Assembly (NCBI GenBank): GCA_949825065.1
Contig: OX463848.1
Location: forward strand, 34,067,491 to 34,131,490
DNA: 64,000 bases
Reading direction: 5' to 3'
DNA from: Odontocerum albicorne
Taxonomy: Eukaryota; Arthropoda; Insecta; Trichoptera; Odontoceridae
The notes beneath the pieces were generated by a model, which saw only the letters and a list, made by a program, of their open reading frames with translations, was not told the origin of the DNA and made no database searches. The position numbers were made by a program, and so were the translations under genes. The number at the start of each line of letters is the position of its first letter. Positions within the stretch are counted from its first letter, which is position 1. Shown here piece after piece: positions 29,691 to 39,975 of this stretch.

Positions 29691-29943
29691 AAGTGAGTAA
29701 CCTGTTGATCACCAGCAAGCTCATCGGCCACACAGCTGTATTAAATCCAATGACACACTGAAGTGAGACGATCGGAGCACATAGGTATTGGAATAATAAA
29801 TATGACCGAAGTCATCGGTTTCCTTATACCTCCGAATACTAGGCGGAGAAAATACCTGTGTCTTTCGAGGTGAGTAGCAAGTACGGGGTTCGAACCGAAG
29901 ACCTTCTGCATAGAAGTCCGGTGCGTTATCGCGCGGTCTCACC
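29691..29943 (-). repeat. SINE-2 copy
   Basis: AAGTGAGTAACCTGTTGATC, CACCAGCAAGCTCATCGGCC, AAGTGAGACGATCGGAGCAC, CCTCCGAATACTAGGCGG, GTACGGGGTTCGAACCGAAG, TTATCGCGCGGTCTCACC. Reversed, this is the tRNA-like head and body of SINE-2; the 3'-terminal AACGACGAC part is missing. Confidence 0.75.
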
Positions 29944-30750
29944 TATTATTCTTGTATACGTTTCATGTCGTACAATATACAATATGAAACGCATAAAAAT
30001 ATAACATTTAACCATAAATGTCTTTGTTATTCCACTAATTACATTAATTCTCAATACACGTGTTTCTACCTCCTTTTCCGACGCTGTTTTCAGGTTAGGT
30101 TATCAGGTTAAATACTTTAATACGAAGTGCCACAAAGATTAAGCCAAAAATTTTGACAAACGTTTACAAATATTTTATACTCGTTAAAGTTTGTTCAGCT
30201 GTTTTATAGGAAAAAAAAATTCAAAAATCCTTTTTTTTAAATGGACATTAAAAATAAATTTTTTTCTCTTTTGTTATTCTAAATAGATCTTGATTAATAA
30301 CGCAATCTATTGAAAATACAATTACCATATTTATATCGAAATTATAGTATTTTGAAAAGGTGGAGAGAAATGAAGATATTTATATGCAAATCTGTACGAT
30401 ATTAGGTGTTATTGATATCTAAATTCACAAATGGGGACATAAGATTTGTATATATATCGTTGAATCCACTTCTATCAAATTGATTCAATGGGCCATGAGG
30501 TCGTCAGAGGCGTCAGTGACACTACCTATTGCCATTTGAAATATTTTAAACTAAATTTAATCTATCAAGAATTCAGCTCGGCATGACTAACACAGATGAT
30601 TTGGTCGCCAATCTAAAAGTTATATTTTAATTTTTTTTCTTCTCTAAAGCTATGAAATAGAGGATTTCTAAAGTTAGCTTTTATGGTGTAAGACCTTTGT
30701 ATTGTCCAATTTATAAATATTCTAAAATCATTATTTTTATTAACTTGTTG
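29944..30750. other. no gene recognised
   Basis: AT-rich. 29960-29995 holds an imperfect inverted repeat (GTATACGTTTCATGTCG / AATATGAAACGCATA). Nothing else supported. Confidence 0.45.
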
Positions 30751-30758
30751 ATTTAGAT

Positions 30759-31422
30759 CAAAGATTCCCAAAGTGGTCTATATGGACCCCCATGGGTCGA
30801 TTTCGACTTGCAGGGGGTCTATGTCAGGAAGAAAAGAAATTGGGGGTGCACGAGATGTAAATGGGGGTCCACGGGAGCGGATCCCATTTAAGCAGATCAT
30901 CATCAATATTTAGGCGTTCAGTGAATGTCTTATTACTCCAAACACAGATTGTGTGTACATAATACTTATATTAGACATAGAAAATACTTTTACAAAGAAA
31001 TCGAATGCAAATCACTGAACGTGGAGATTTAAGACTATACCTCACTAATTTAGAGCCAAATATTGAATCATTGCTATCAGAGAATCTGATTCATCCCTCT
31101 TATTAACAGTATTATTTGTATATGTATTAATTTTATGTAAGAATTTTACTAGGTTTTGATTTGTTTCGTTCCAAAGCTAAATATTTACTTGCATTTTGGC
31201 TCTTCAATAAAGGTATGAATGAAAATTTTACATATTTTTCATTTTTTACAATTGTCCACTCTACAAAAAACCTTATCAAGGTGAACAGCACTGTGTCAGC
31301 TGTCAAAAACACATTTGAAGTTAATAAGTTTAGGAAAATTCAATATTAGGCAGGCAGGGGATCTACGGAAAAGAAAAAAATCGGCAAGTGGTCTACGGGG
31401 TGAAAAAGTTTTGTAAACTATG
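30759..31422 (+). mobile_element. hAT element, non-autonomous remnant (664 bp)
   Basis: Exact 8-bp direct repeats ATTTAGAT flank it (30751-30758 and 31423-31430). Ends: CAAAGATTCCCAAAGTGGTC and, reversed, CATAGTTTACAAAACTTTTT, both variants of the hAT end CAGxGxTTCCCAAACTTTT. Small subterminal motifs (GGTCTA, GGGGGTC) repeat in both ends. An 8-bp duplication and these ends are diagnostic of hAT. The interior keeps a scrap of coding sequence. Confidence 0.85.
30999..31106 (+). pseudogene. hAT transposase C-terminal remnant
   Basis: Frame NRMQITERGDLRLYLTNLEP then NIESLLSENLIHPSY and a stop. The 'R..(I/L)..E.DLR..LT...P.I..L' pattern closes many hAT-type transposases of the ZBED5-like group, after the dimerisation region. 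The dimerisation and catalytic parts are deleted. Confidence 0.55.
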
Positions 31423-31604
31423 ATTTAGATCAATTGTTGATGTAGATCAATCTTTTTAATTAGTTTTATTATATCGACTCATATAATTGTATAATGACTT
31501 TAATTTGGTGGCACAAATCGTCCTAGTTTGGGTGAATTGCCTATATTTAATTTAAAAAAACGTTATAGATTTCAGAGCCGCAGCGTTGGGGTTAGTACAA
31601 ATTA

Positions 31605-31670
31605 TTTTATTTAAATACTTTATTGCAAAGTATAAAATTTGGCGGGCTTATTACCAAACGGTTTTTGTGT
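31605..31670 (-). repeat. LINE-C/SINE-1 tail scrap
   Basis: AAATACTTTATTGCAAAGTA, AAATTTGGCGGGCTTATTAC, CAAACGG. Too short to tell LINE-C from SINE-1. Confidence 0.5.
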
Positions 31671-31689
31671 TTTTTGGTTTACCTATTCT

Positions 31690-31900
31690 TATTTGGTTTT
31701 ATCTTATATTCTCTCTCCCTGGCTCCATCCCAACTCATTGTCTGCGAAGACTGTTGGGGTCAGCTCTCCTCGTCCTCAGGTTGTATGCTCTTCTGTCCCG
31801 GACTACGTCCCCCAGGCCGTGCCTCTGCATCAGGTTATCTTTTTGCACCACCCATGAATTCTTTAGTCTTCCTCTGGTTGTTATTCGAGGTTTATCTTAT
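31690..31900 (-). pseudogene. LINE-I RTE-like C-terminus
   Basis: Minus frame: RGRLKNSWVVQKDNLMQRHG, LGDVVRDRRAYNLRTRRADP, NSLRRQ, stop, VGMEPGRE. Same ending as 20345-20660. The plus-strand frames of 72-128 codons that overlap it are shadows. Confidence 0.7.
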
Positions 31901-32227
31901 ATTCATCAACCAGAAAAGTTGTTTGACGATTTTATTTCCAGTATTGGATAAAAAATTTACTCAAGAATCTTGTACAAATAAAATAAACTATTTAAAGACA
32001 AAACTGTAAATTAAAAAGAAAACAGAAATAATTTAAGCAATTTAACAATTTCACCTGTTATTACGGAATAGGATAGGATATTATCAGTCAGGCTCGATTT
32101 CGGATAGAATCACTTTTCGATTGGACTAATTTTAAGACCTTTTTCCATCTGAATTCAGTTTAGTTGAAATTTCATAGCGTTTATTGAATAAGAGTTGGAA
32201 AGAGATGATTTACAATTTGTATGAAGG
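31901..32227. other. no gene recognised
   Basis: AT-rich, unassigned. Confidence 0.5.
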
Positions 32228-32900
32228 TAATAATAATAATAATAAAATGACAATTTATATAGCGCCGTTTAGAGAGAAGACAACACGACAACTCGGGATT
32301 TAAGCCCACTATTATTGACAAATTAAAAATATAACAAAAAAAAACTGAGTGCAAGGATATGAAGGTAGTGACTGAAGCATTCATGTTAGATAAGGAACTT
32401 TTCAGCATCTGCATATGTGTAAAAAAACATATTTGGTTAGAAAATCGTAGAAAACTTACCAAAAGATGACGAACTACAAAGAAACCTTTGTGGTTCTTCC
32501 GTTATGTGTTAGTAGCACATTCGACTTTAGGTGTTGTATACTCTATGAGAATAGTGTCCATATATTATACAATAGTTATGAATTTTGTTAATACCTCCCA
32601 AAAAGGGTTTTTCAAGTGCTTCTTAAAACTGCACAAGCCACTCATATCTCTAACACTTAGAGGTAGACCATTCTACGCTACAGGACCAGCAACGATAAAA
32701 GTCCTGTCATAATACCTTGACCTATTGGACCAATTTGGAACAGTCAGTTTATTCGATGGAGACGTAATTGACTTCAAAGTTGTATTCCTCTCTGAAAGAA
32801 CATCTCTCAGACACAGATAAAAAAATAGAATACAGATATTCCATCAAGAGACTCAAATACATTTGTATTATAAAAATATATTATTTAAATGTATTTGAAA
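32228..32900 (-). mobile_element. LINE-B copy, 3' UTR and coding end
   Basis: AATAATAATAATAAAATGAC tail, TTTATATAGCGCCGTTTAG, CACTATTATTGACAAATTAA, CATCTGCATATGTGTAAAAA, AAAAGATGACGAACTACAAA, CACAAGCCACTCATATCTCT, AGAGGTAGACCATTCTACGC, TACAGGACCAGCAACGAT, CTCTGAAAGAACATCTCTCA. Reversed, the last blocks encode the 'FIVAGPVAWNGLPLSVRDM' type C-terminus. Frameshifted. Confidence 0.75.
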
Positions 32901-33384
32901 CTTCGTATCTTTATACAAAGTTTAAAATACATTTAAAAATCTCTCGAGCCAAGAAAAGTAAGATGGAGCCAATGTGAAGGTGGACTCGCGTCCTTTTGGA
33001 AGGTATGAGCTGAAAAGATTGAAAATAGCTCTTGTAATTCCAATTTTACTATACATTTTTTTTAACATATTCTCATTGACGATTCAGCCCAGATATTTGT
33101 CTGTTTTAACTCGTTAACTGTGTTAGTTTTTAACAATTCAACAACATTTGTTCTTTTTTTGTTTTTTATTACTTTTTATTTAAAAAAAATAAATATACTT
33201 CGCTGTCTGATAAAACAATATAAAAAATAAAGAAACAAATATAGAGTAGTATAAAAAATCATAAGTATAAAACAAAGTATCAAAAAACAAAAAAAACGAA
33301 AGTCACAAGTATAATAAATCCTACCACAATCCCTCATTTAAATAAGAAACATTTATTTTTACAGGATCATTAATTTATTTGATA
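32901..33384. other. no gene recognised
   Basis: AT-rich with A-runs. Confidence 0.5.
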
Positions 33385-33640
33385 TTAATAAAAATGACAC
33401 CAATCCACAAAAAAAGTTGAAGGAAAAGGGAACTGCAAAAAATATTTTTTCATTGTAGGTATGATTTCGATTAAATTAAAAGTTTTATTATTTCTTTTTA
33501 TTTCAAGTTTTACATAATATTTATCAAATATTTTAATATCTCTTATTGTTTCTTGTAATGCATTAAATAACTTACGAGCTAAGTACACGCTTCCATGTCC
33601 GAAGATTGTTCGTATAAATGGTATTCTTTTCAATCTAAAG
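33385..33640 (-). pseudogene. LINE-J C-terminus fragment
   Basis: The minus frame contains FGHGSVYLARKLFNALQETI then RDIKIFDKYYVKLEIKRNN. This matches the general LINE ending 'GxxSxxYxxxKxxNxLPxxIRxIxxxxxFKxxLKxxL', but the family is not otherwise present here. Only the final third of that segment can be judged. Confidence 0.5.
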
Positions 33641-34207
33641 TTTATTCTTCTTGTTTCAATAATGCAGTATTTTCTAAATTAAACATAAAAAGATTTTTGA
33701 CGTATTGTAATAGTTATTGAAAAGACATACGAGTACATAACTGCAGTCTGACTGACGGACAGTCATTGAATTTTTACTTTCCTCTTAAGACTGAAATTTA
33801 AAAATTATTTAAATAATTGGTATATATCACAAAAAAAAACAAGTGTCAATGATCATTTGGACATCATTGACAGTTACATCAGAAATCATAAACAATTTTC
33901 CAGTAATTTATTCTATTGTAAAGTCAAATCTGTATAGTTTTCCTGTATATCATGTTAGGCGCCAATATCTATAAAAATATATATGGATTTTATTTATATT
34001 ATTGTAATACATTTTTAGTTCGAATCTTTCCATTTTTACATAATTTCGGGTCATATTTATACATATCATTAATTCAAGAAAGTATTGACTCGGACCGAGT
34101 TCAGGATACCTCTCACGGAGGTCAAAATATTTACAGAATAACTTGTTATATATTTTGGATATGATGTCACTTGTGGTTCTTTAGAATATGTCGGTAACGC
34201 ATTTTTC
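33641..34207. other. no gene recognised
   Basis: AT-rich, with a TACGAGTA octamer at 33728 and an imperfect inverted repeat near 33848-33872 (GTGTCAATGATC / GACATCATTGACAG). Confidence 0.45.
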
Positions 34208-34209
34208 TA

Positions 34210-35048
34210 TTAGGTGTTAATATAAATTGTGTCCGTATTTTCCAATATAAAAAAGAGCACCAAAAATAAAACGAAATGGCAAATGTTATACGGCATTCGA
34301 AAGAAATTTTTCTGCTCTATAAGATTTCGTGTTTGCTTTTACGTTACATATATTATTTTATTTGATTACAAGCCTTCAAAATGGAATGTCAAGTAGATGA
34401 AAGTGAGCATTTTCGACACCTCCTTCTGTTCGCGTTTAATCGAGGGAATAAAGCTGCCAAAGCTGCTCGCGATAAACCAATGAGAAAAGTCCAGAAGTTC
34501 GGCGTTTGGGTTCCACATGTTTGCTCGCGATATTTGCAAAGTGTACGGTGAAGATGCTATGAATAAAACGACAGCTTTTCGATGGTTTTTCGTTTCAAAG
34601 ACAGTAATTTCGACCTAAAAGACATGGAGCGTTCTGGACGACCAGTGGACTTCGATGAGGACCGCTTAAACCATATTATTCATAAAGATCCCCTTCAAAC
34701 CACCGTAGAATTGGCTGAGCTGATGAATTGTAGTAACATGACTTTATACCACCATCTTAAATCAATGGGAAAAGTCCAGAAGTTCGGCGCTTGGGTTCCA
34801 CATGTTTTGGATGAAAATAACAAAAATCAACGTTCGACAATTTCTGCTGGTTTGCTCGCGGGTCATCGATTAAAATAATATAGGCTTGTAATCAAATTAA
34901 ATAATATATGTAACGTAAAAGCAAACACAGTATCTTGTAGAGCAGAAAATTTTCTTTCGAATGACGTATAACCTTTACCATTTTGTTTTACTTTTGGTGC
35001 TCATTTTTAAATTGGAAAAAAACGGACACAACTTATGTTAACACCTAA
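34210..35048 (+). mobile_element. mariner, deleted copy with 166-bp inverted ends
   Basis: TA on both sides (34208-34209 and 35049-35050). Inverted repeats 34210-34375 and 34882-35048 start TTAGGTGTTAA and match over about 166 bp with scattered differences, unusually long for a mariner. Inside is the N-terminal part of a transposase only; its catalytic region is gone, so the element can move only in trans. Confidence 0.9.
34381..34878 (+). pseudogene. mariner transposase N-terminal (DNA-binding) remnant
   Basis: Starts at ATG 34381 (MECQVDESEHFRHLLLFAFN, RGNKAAKAARD). The frame is then broken by a 58-bp insertion (34474-34531), resumes as ICKVYGEDAMNKTTAFRWF, loses one base near 34585 and continues as RFKDSNFDLKDMERSGRP, then VDFDEDRLNHIIHKDP and QTTVELAELMNCSNMTLYHH. 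This is the paired helix-turn-helix domain of mariner transposases, with the GRP linker in place. It stops after STISAGLLAGH, just before the first catalytic Asp would appear. Confidence 0.85.
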
Positions 35049-35264
35049 TATAATACGCATATAAACAAAAATGTAAAAACAAATGAACATGTACATTTTA
35101 TTAGAGTTATTTTTTTTTTTTTGGTGTACGATGATTTTTAATTTGTCTACTCTGAAAAAAAGGGATGTCTGCTGATGTTAAAAAATTGAATACTTCGATG
35201 TATGATTTTACTAATGAAGGAGTGGCACACGGGATATATCCTTAATTACGTTGAATTCAGACCT

Positions 35265-35370
35265 TTTAAATCTGTCAATAATTATAATAGTGAGTTTGAA
35301 TCTCGAGCTAGAGCGCTCTTGAGTATAGTCTGCTCTCTAAACTGCGCTATATAAATTGTCTTTTTATAAT
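35265..35370 (+). mobile_element. LINE-B 3'-terminal fragment, plus strand
   Basis: AAATCTGTCAATAATTATAA, TAGTGAGTTTGAATCTCGAG, CTAGAGCGCTCTTGAG, TCTGCTCTCTAAACTGCGCT, ATATAAATTGTCTTTTTATA, ATTATTATTA. This is the family read in its own sense, ending in the ATT tail. Confidence 0.75.
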
Positions 35371-35664
35371 TATTATTACACGGAATCCTTTTGTAGCTGT
35401 TCCTCTTCGTCCCTACGTGATAGTACATTTAAAAAAATATATTTCGGTGGTTTTCTTGTGTCGATCGGGTTAGATAAATTCTTATTTTTGTCCCCCATAA
35501 CATGTAGATGGTAGAATTGAACTGCATTCAGCACCGATGACTCCGACAATATAAAATAGATTTAGTTTAAGAGATTAAACAAAAGTGATTTTGTTAGATT
35601 CGAGAGAGGAAAATATCGAAAAACACGAAGACGATGAAAACTCATGATGTTCTTTAATACTGTT
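35371..35664. other. no gene recognised
   Basis: 35500-35560 has a degraded B-box-like word. Otherwise AT-rich and unassigned. Confidence 0.4.
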
Positions 35665-35850
35665 TTGGCGTTTCGTTAATAATTTTGAAACCTTTGTAGT
35701 AAAAGTAATTTTAACTTTTATCGTTTTAGTTTTGGGAAACTGAAAGTCACCGCGACTTCTCGTGGGGTAACTACTGACCTCTTTATTGCACGAGTAGTTC
35801 ACACCTCTTCGGATATAATTTGGTATTAAATTATTATACAATATGTTATA
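35665..35850. repeat. R1 repeat plus one minisatellite-like unit
   Basis: 35715-35770 resembles a unit of the 66-bp array (AGTTTTGGGAAACTGAAAGT, CACCGCGACTTCTCGTGG), joined to R1 (TAACTACTGACCTCTTTATT, then CACGAGTAGTTCACACC). Compared with 870-960, six extra bases containing CGAG interrupt the TATTGTACTTC equivalent. Confidence 0.6.
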
Positions 35851-35968
35851 ACATAATAATATAGAGTAAGATATTTAACAATTATATAATGTTATAACTT
35901 ACACATATTTAGTTAACAATAATTATTGTAAATTTAAGTATTGTTATTACGATACTTAATTTTATCTA

Positions 35969-36193
35969 CAGGGTGTAACACCCGGTGACGATCATCGGAA
36001 GCAGGGTGATGGGGGACATCAAAACCTATCGATTTAACTCCCATGTTTGATATGTACCGCGATATTCAGTGGTTCTCAAGTAATTTGGATTTTTGTGAAA
36101 TTTGAGTAAAAACCCGATTTTAGACTAAACTTCGTAAGTGTGACTAAACTATTTGCTCACCTGTATATAATAATCCTCATTCCTTACACCCTG
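35969..36193. mobile_element. possible Tc1/mariner-type MITE (225 bp)
   Basis: TA CAGGGTGTAA at the left and TTACACCCTG TA at the right: 10-bp perfect inverted ends with TA on both outer sides. The interior shows no coding sequence. The right flank repeats the last 29 bp (CCTGTATATAATAATC twice). The ends are short, so confidence is moderate. Confidence 0.5.
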
Positions 36194-36828
36194 TATATAA
36201 TAATCATCATTCCTTTATTCTGAATACTTTGAAGTTTCTTCAATTGAATTGCATCGCACAGAAAAGGAGCACTTGAGCAAAAATTTAGATATAATAAAAG
36301 CGATCATATTTGCGTATATACTACACACATGCTTTAATATGATAAAAAAAATCTCGTTGCTTTAAATTTAAGAATGTTGTTACTTTGACGGGAATTTCCA
36401 AAGCCAACAGTCAAAATATTTTCATTCAGTCTTATCTTAAAAATGACGAGAAGTTATGTACGAGAAGTATGATATTATCATAATTAAGACGTCTATTCAA
36501 AACATTTACGGACGTAAATAACGCCGTGTTCCAGAAATCATTTTTGAAAAGTTGCTGCCATTAAATGTTACGAGTTTTAGATTATATTAAATGTATCGTG
36601 CGTTATGGGATTAGATAAAATACAAAATGTCAATAAAAACGTCAAAAATATTAATTTTTGCGCCAAAAAAAAACCATTCGAAAAGATTGGTTTGAAGTAA
36701 AATGTACACGTGTTAAATGTTCGTATTTAATATTCACACCTTTTTAATCAATCAATCAATATGTTTTTTAAGGCGCAGTTTCTTCATCAAGGGTACATCT
36801 GATTGTTCTAGCATATCTCAAAAATATA
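36194..36828. other. no gene recognised
   Basis: AT-rich, unassigned. Confidence 0.5.
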
Positions 36829-37080
36829 GTACAAATATAAGTGAAAAGTGTGGTAGAGGAAGATCTTTGCAAGAATGGTTGGATCAACATATTTTGAAAG
36901 AAGGAAATGTAAAATGTCTTATAAATCGTTGATGATGTATTAGAAAGTGTATGGATGTAGATGAAGTAAATTATGTTTGTCGCGATAGGAATGTATGACG
37001 CTTTCTCCTCTTTACCTATCCCAGATGGAGAATGGCTTGATGTTATCTATGTACGAGTATTTCTCAAAAAGTGTAATCTG
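36829..37080 (+). mobile_element. LINE-A 3' fragment
   Basis: AGTGTGGTAGAGGAAGATC, AATGGTTGGATCAACATATT, AGAAGGAAATGTAAAATGTC, GTGTATGGATGTAGATGAAG, TATGTTTGTCGCGATAGGAA, TCTATGTACGAG tail. The octamer at 37052 sits in the tail. Confidence 0.7.
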
Positions 37081-37279
37081 AAGTATATAAAAGGATTCAA
37101 TATTCTTAGGCATCCGACAATCCAGAATTCCATGCGATAGGGACAGTCACTTCGAAAAGCTATCATGAGACTATTTAATATACTGTTTGCCCAGTTAACC
37201 TCAAAAAGAGTCATTTTGACGTGTTATGGACTCAGAAGGCATGTCTCTTATAACATATAGAATTTAATAGTAATTAACA

Positions 37280-37492
37280 CATTTAGTAGACCGATGAAAA
37301 CGTTACTGGATCAAATGGGCCAAAGTTTGAAATATGTCAAAGTGAGAATAAAGAATAATATTGTAGAAGATTCCGTATGAATGAAGGAGACAAAGGTTGT
37401 ATGCTTGGATAGAAAATAATGGAGGTTTGTTGTCTCTGCCAATTCCGCAAAGGAAACGTCATGATGATATGTACGCATGTATGGATCAAAAT
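37280..37492 (+). mobile_element. LINE-A-related 3' fragment
   Basis: Degraded, but GTATGAATGAAGGAGACAAA, GTTGTATGCTTGGATAGAAA, GTTGTCTCTGCCAATTCCGC, GTCATGATGATATG match the divergent subfamily at 16800-16920. Confidence 0.5.
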
Positions 37493-37587
37493 AAACAATA
37501 AAAATGCGATAAATCGATCATGTTCAAAAAATACTAGAAGGAAATACTTGAAGTACAGGGATGAAGAGGTTGATGGAGTTTAATGAT

Positions 37588-37680
37588 AACCTCTGACATT
37601 AGAAGTCAGGCAAGTAATAATAACCTCTGACATTAGAAGTAATAATAACCTCTGACATTAGAAGTCAGGCAAGACATAGT
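37588..37680. repeat. short tandem repeat, three units
   Basis: ATAACCTCTGACATTAGAAG occurs three times, twice followed by TCAGGCAAG, separated by TAATA. A local duplication of about 35 bp. Confidence 0.8.
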
Positions 37681-38034
37681 CCTCAAAAAAAAACCCTGGA
37701 AAGCGAGAGCTAAAAAAACCGATCCCACACAGTAAGAATAGGAATAAGAGAAATATTAAAGTAAACGATGAATACAAATGTGGATATTTCTCCCTTTCAG
37801 GGACATAACATATTTTGTTAGATTCATTCATGCCGTTTTAATGAATTATGTATCCTTTTGTTAACTAACAAATATTTTGGATGCAGGTAGAATCCCAAAT
37901 CTATTTGATTCATTGTTAATAAAGATAAACATTATTTTTAAAACGGATTTTCCAACTGTCAAAATGAAGATGTCAGAATGAACAAAAATCTGTCAAAAAG
38001 AGGACGTAAAAAATCTAATATTTACGCATAAATA
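37681..38034. other. no gene recognised
   Basis: AT-rich, unassigned. Confidence 0.5.
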
Positions 38035-38190
38035 TACCATCACCCCGTGTCTCTTTTAGGGTAGACAGAGAGGAAATATATCTGCACCTGTTTCCATACA
38101 GACAGCTCTCATTTCGTCTGCATTAACACATCTTGTTATACATGCTCTTCTCATACTTCTTCCCTCAGTCAAAGTTTCTACAACTATCTC
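38035..38190 (-). mobile_element. LINE-A 3' fragment
   Basis: ACCATCACCCCGTGTCTCTT, TAGGGTAGACAGAGAGG, CTCATTTCGTCTGCATTAAC, ATGCTCTTCTCATACTTC. Reversed, this is the last 150 bp of the family. Directly abuts SINE-2. Confidence 0.7.
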
Positions 38191-38193
38191 CTT

Positions 38194-38476
38194 CTCGTCG
38201 TTGCTGGGCCTTGTAGTCGAGGATTCCCTCGCCATATCAACGTTAATTTAGTTGGAAAGTGAAGTTGTGCTATGGAGTTTTTTTCACCTTTGCCCCTTTT
38301 CTCCTCTTTTAAGTGAGTAAGCCGTTGCACACCAGCAAACTCACCGGCCACACCGTTGTACTAGATCCGATGGCACTCTTGAAGTGAGACGATCGGAGTA
38401 CACCGGCATGTTTTTTTTTTTGAAAGAATATCTATGACTGAAGTCATAAGTATTCTTATACCCCCGAATACTAAGC
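38194..38476 (-). repeat. SINE-2 copy lacking the head
   Basis: TCGTCGTTGCTGGGCCTTGT, CAACGTTAATTTAGTTGGAA, AAGTGAGTAAGCCGTTGCAC, GATCCGATGGCACTC, CCCCCGAATACTAAG. The tRNA-like head beyond this is lost. Confidence 0.75.
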
Positions 38477-38979
38477 TCTTCTTCTACTCTTTCCTCCGTT
38501 TATATTTTTCTTGTTCTCCATTAATTTTTGACATTTATATTTGTTTTACACGAACGAAGGCATTCCTAAGAACATAAATAATGAAGGTCTTATGGTGTAT
38601 AACTGGTAAAACAATTTATATACAGAATAAGAAATACTGAAAGAAGAATACTGTGTGAAATCGAAGACATCGTAAGATAGGAAGGCACAGAAGATGTTAA
38701 GAGCGAGGTCAAATCTAAAGACTGTACGAGACCCGTATAGTTTCTAATGGTTACCCCATAGGAATCGACCACCAGACGGACCCCCAATGTGGTTGAGGGT
38801 TAGCTAGCAGTCGTCCACATTCTAACATAGTAATAATGCAGAAGAATAGACCAAGAATCTACTACAACAAAAAGATATTTGATTCCGTAATTCAATCTTT
38901 GGATGTCCAAACCATTTGTTTTTTTAACTCTATTAAAGCAATACGCCTCTGATCTCTTTCTCAAAAAAATATATTATAC
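38477..38979. other. no gene recognised
   Basis: 38640-38800 has moderate GC and may be RTE-like LINE debris (AGGCACAGAAGATGTTAAGA, CAATGTGGTTGAGGG), but I could not confirm a frame. Confidence 0.35.
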
Positions 38980-39450
38980 ATACATTCCATCACGCCGTTT
39001 TCCTATCGGGGTAGGCAATAAGGAGAGAGTGGCAGCATTTTTTATCGCGATACACGTCTTTCGCCCCTTATACTCTCATACATCTCATACAGCTGCTACG
39101 ATTTCTCTGACTTTTTACATTTTCTTCTTTTAAAATATTATACACTTGATCCAACCATACTTTCCTTGGGCTCTATCTACTATACTTTCTACTAACATTT
39201 GCACTGTATATTCATTTTGTTAGTCTTTCTTCATTCATTCGTTCCACGTGTCCTAACCATTTCAGAGTGCACTTCTTCATCTTACTCAACACATCAGCCT
39301 TAAGTTCACACTCATCCCTAATCATTTCATTCTATATTCTGTCATATTTGTTGCCTTATGTATTATTCTAAGTACACGCATTTCTACAGCACTTTTCAGC
39401 CATGTTCCACACCCACATCTCACTTCCACACATTAAAATCATTTTGGCTA
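38980..39450 (-). mobile_element. LINE-A copy, C-terminus and 3' end
   Basis: Minus strand, collinear with the plus copy at 12655: CCATCACGCCGTTTTCCTAT, CGGGGTAGGCAATAAGG, CTACGATTTCTCTGACTTTT, ACACTTGATCCAACCATACT, CCTTGGGCTCTATCTACTA, TTCATTCGTTCCACGTGTCC, CTTACTCAACACATCAGCCT, GTACACGCATTTCTACAGCA, CCACATCTCACTTCCACACA. Its 5' side runs into the 45-bp array. Confidence 0.8.
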
Positions 39451-39975
39451 ATGTTGATACTAACTGGTTCGAGTATATCCCAATCGTATTGGCAAATTTT
39501 GATACTGACCGGTTCGAGTATATCAAAATCACCTTGGCTAATTTAGATACGACCGGTTCGAGTATATCAAAATCATCTTGGCTAATTTTGATGCTGACCG
39601 GATCGAGTATATCAAAATCATCTTGGCTAACTTTGATACTGACCGGTTCGAGTATATCAAAATCACCTTGGCTAATTTAGATACGACCGGTTCGAGTATA
39701 TCAAAATCATCTTGGCTAACTTTGATACTGACCGGTTCGAGTATATCAAAATCATTTTGGCTAATTTTGATACTGACCGGTTCGAGTATATCAAAATCAT
39801 CTTGGCTAACTTTGATACTGACCGGTTCGAGTGTATCAAAATCATCTTGGATAATTTTGATACTGACCGGTTCGAGTGTATCAAAATCATCTTGGCTAAC
39901 TTTGATACTGACCGGTTCGAGTATATCAAAATCATCTTCGCTAATTTTGATGCTGACCGGTTCGAGTATATAAAT
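39436..39975. repeat. 45-bp minisatellite, about 12 units, born inside LINE-A
   Basis: Unit: TTGGCTAATTTTGATACTGA, CCGGTTCGAGTATATC, AAAATCATC. GGTTCGAG falls at 39466, 39511, 39555, 39600 and onward to 39959. As 45 is a multiple of three, both strands stay open; the minus frame reads as a 15-residue repeat (SVSKLAKMILIYSNR). SVSKLAKM corresponds to the LINE-A codons just upstream of the '..LVPTLMYGSE..' segment, so the array grew from LINE-A coding sequence. I do not think the array encodes a protein. Confidence 0.9.

Noticed and set aside
31586..32009. Overlapping plus frames of 72-128 codons as a gene
   Set aside because: Shadows of a minus-strand RTE-like LINE C-terminus that reads with recognisable motifs.
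39578..39973. Long repeat-rich open frames on both strands (131 and 87 codons) as a repeat protein
   Set aside because: They are the trivial result of a 45-bp tandem unit without stops in several frames, derived from LINE-A; no start context and no non-repeat part.
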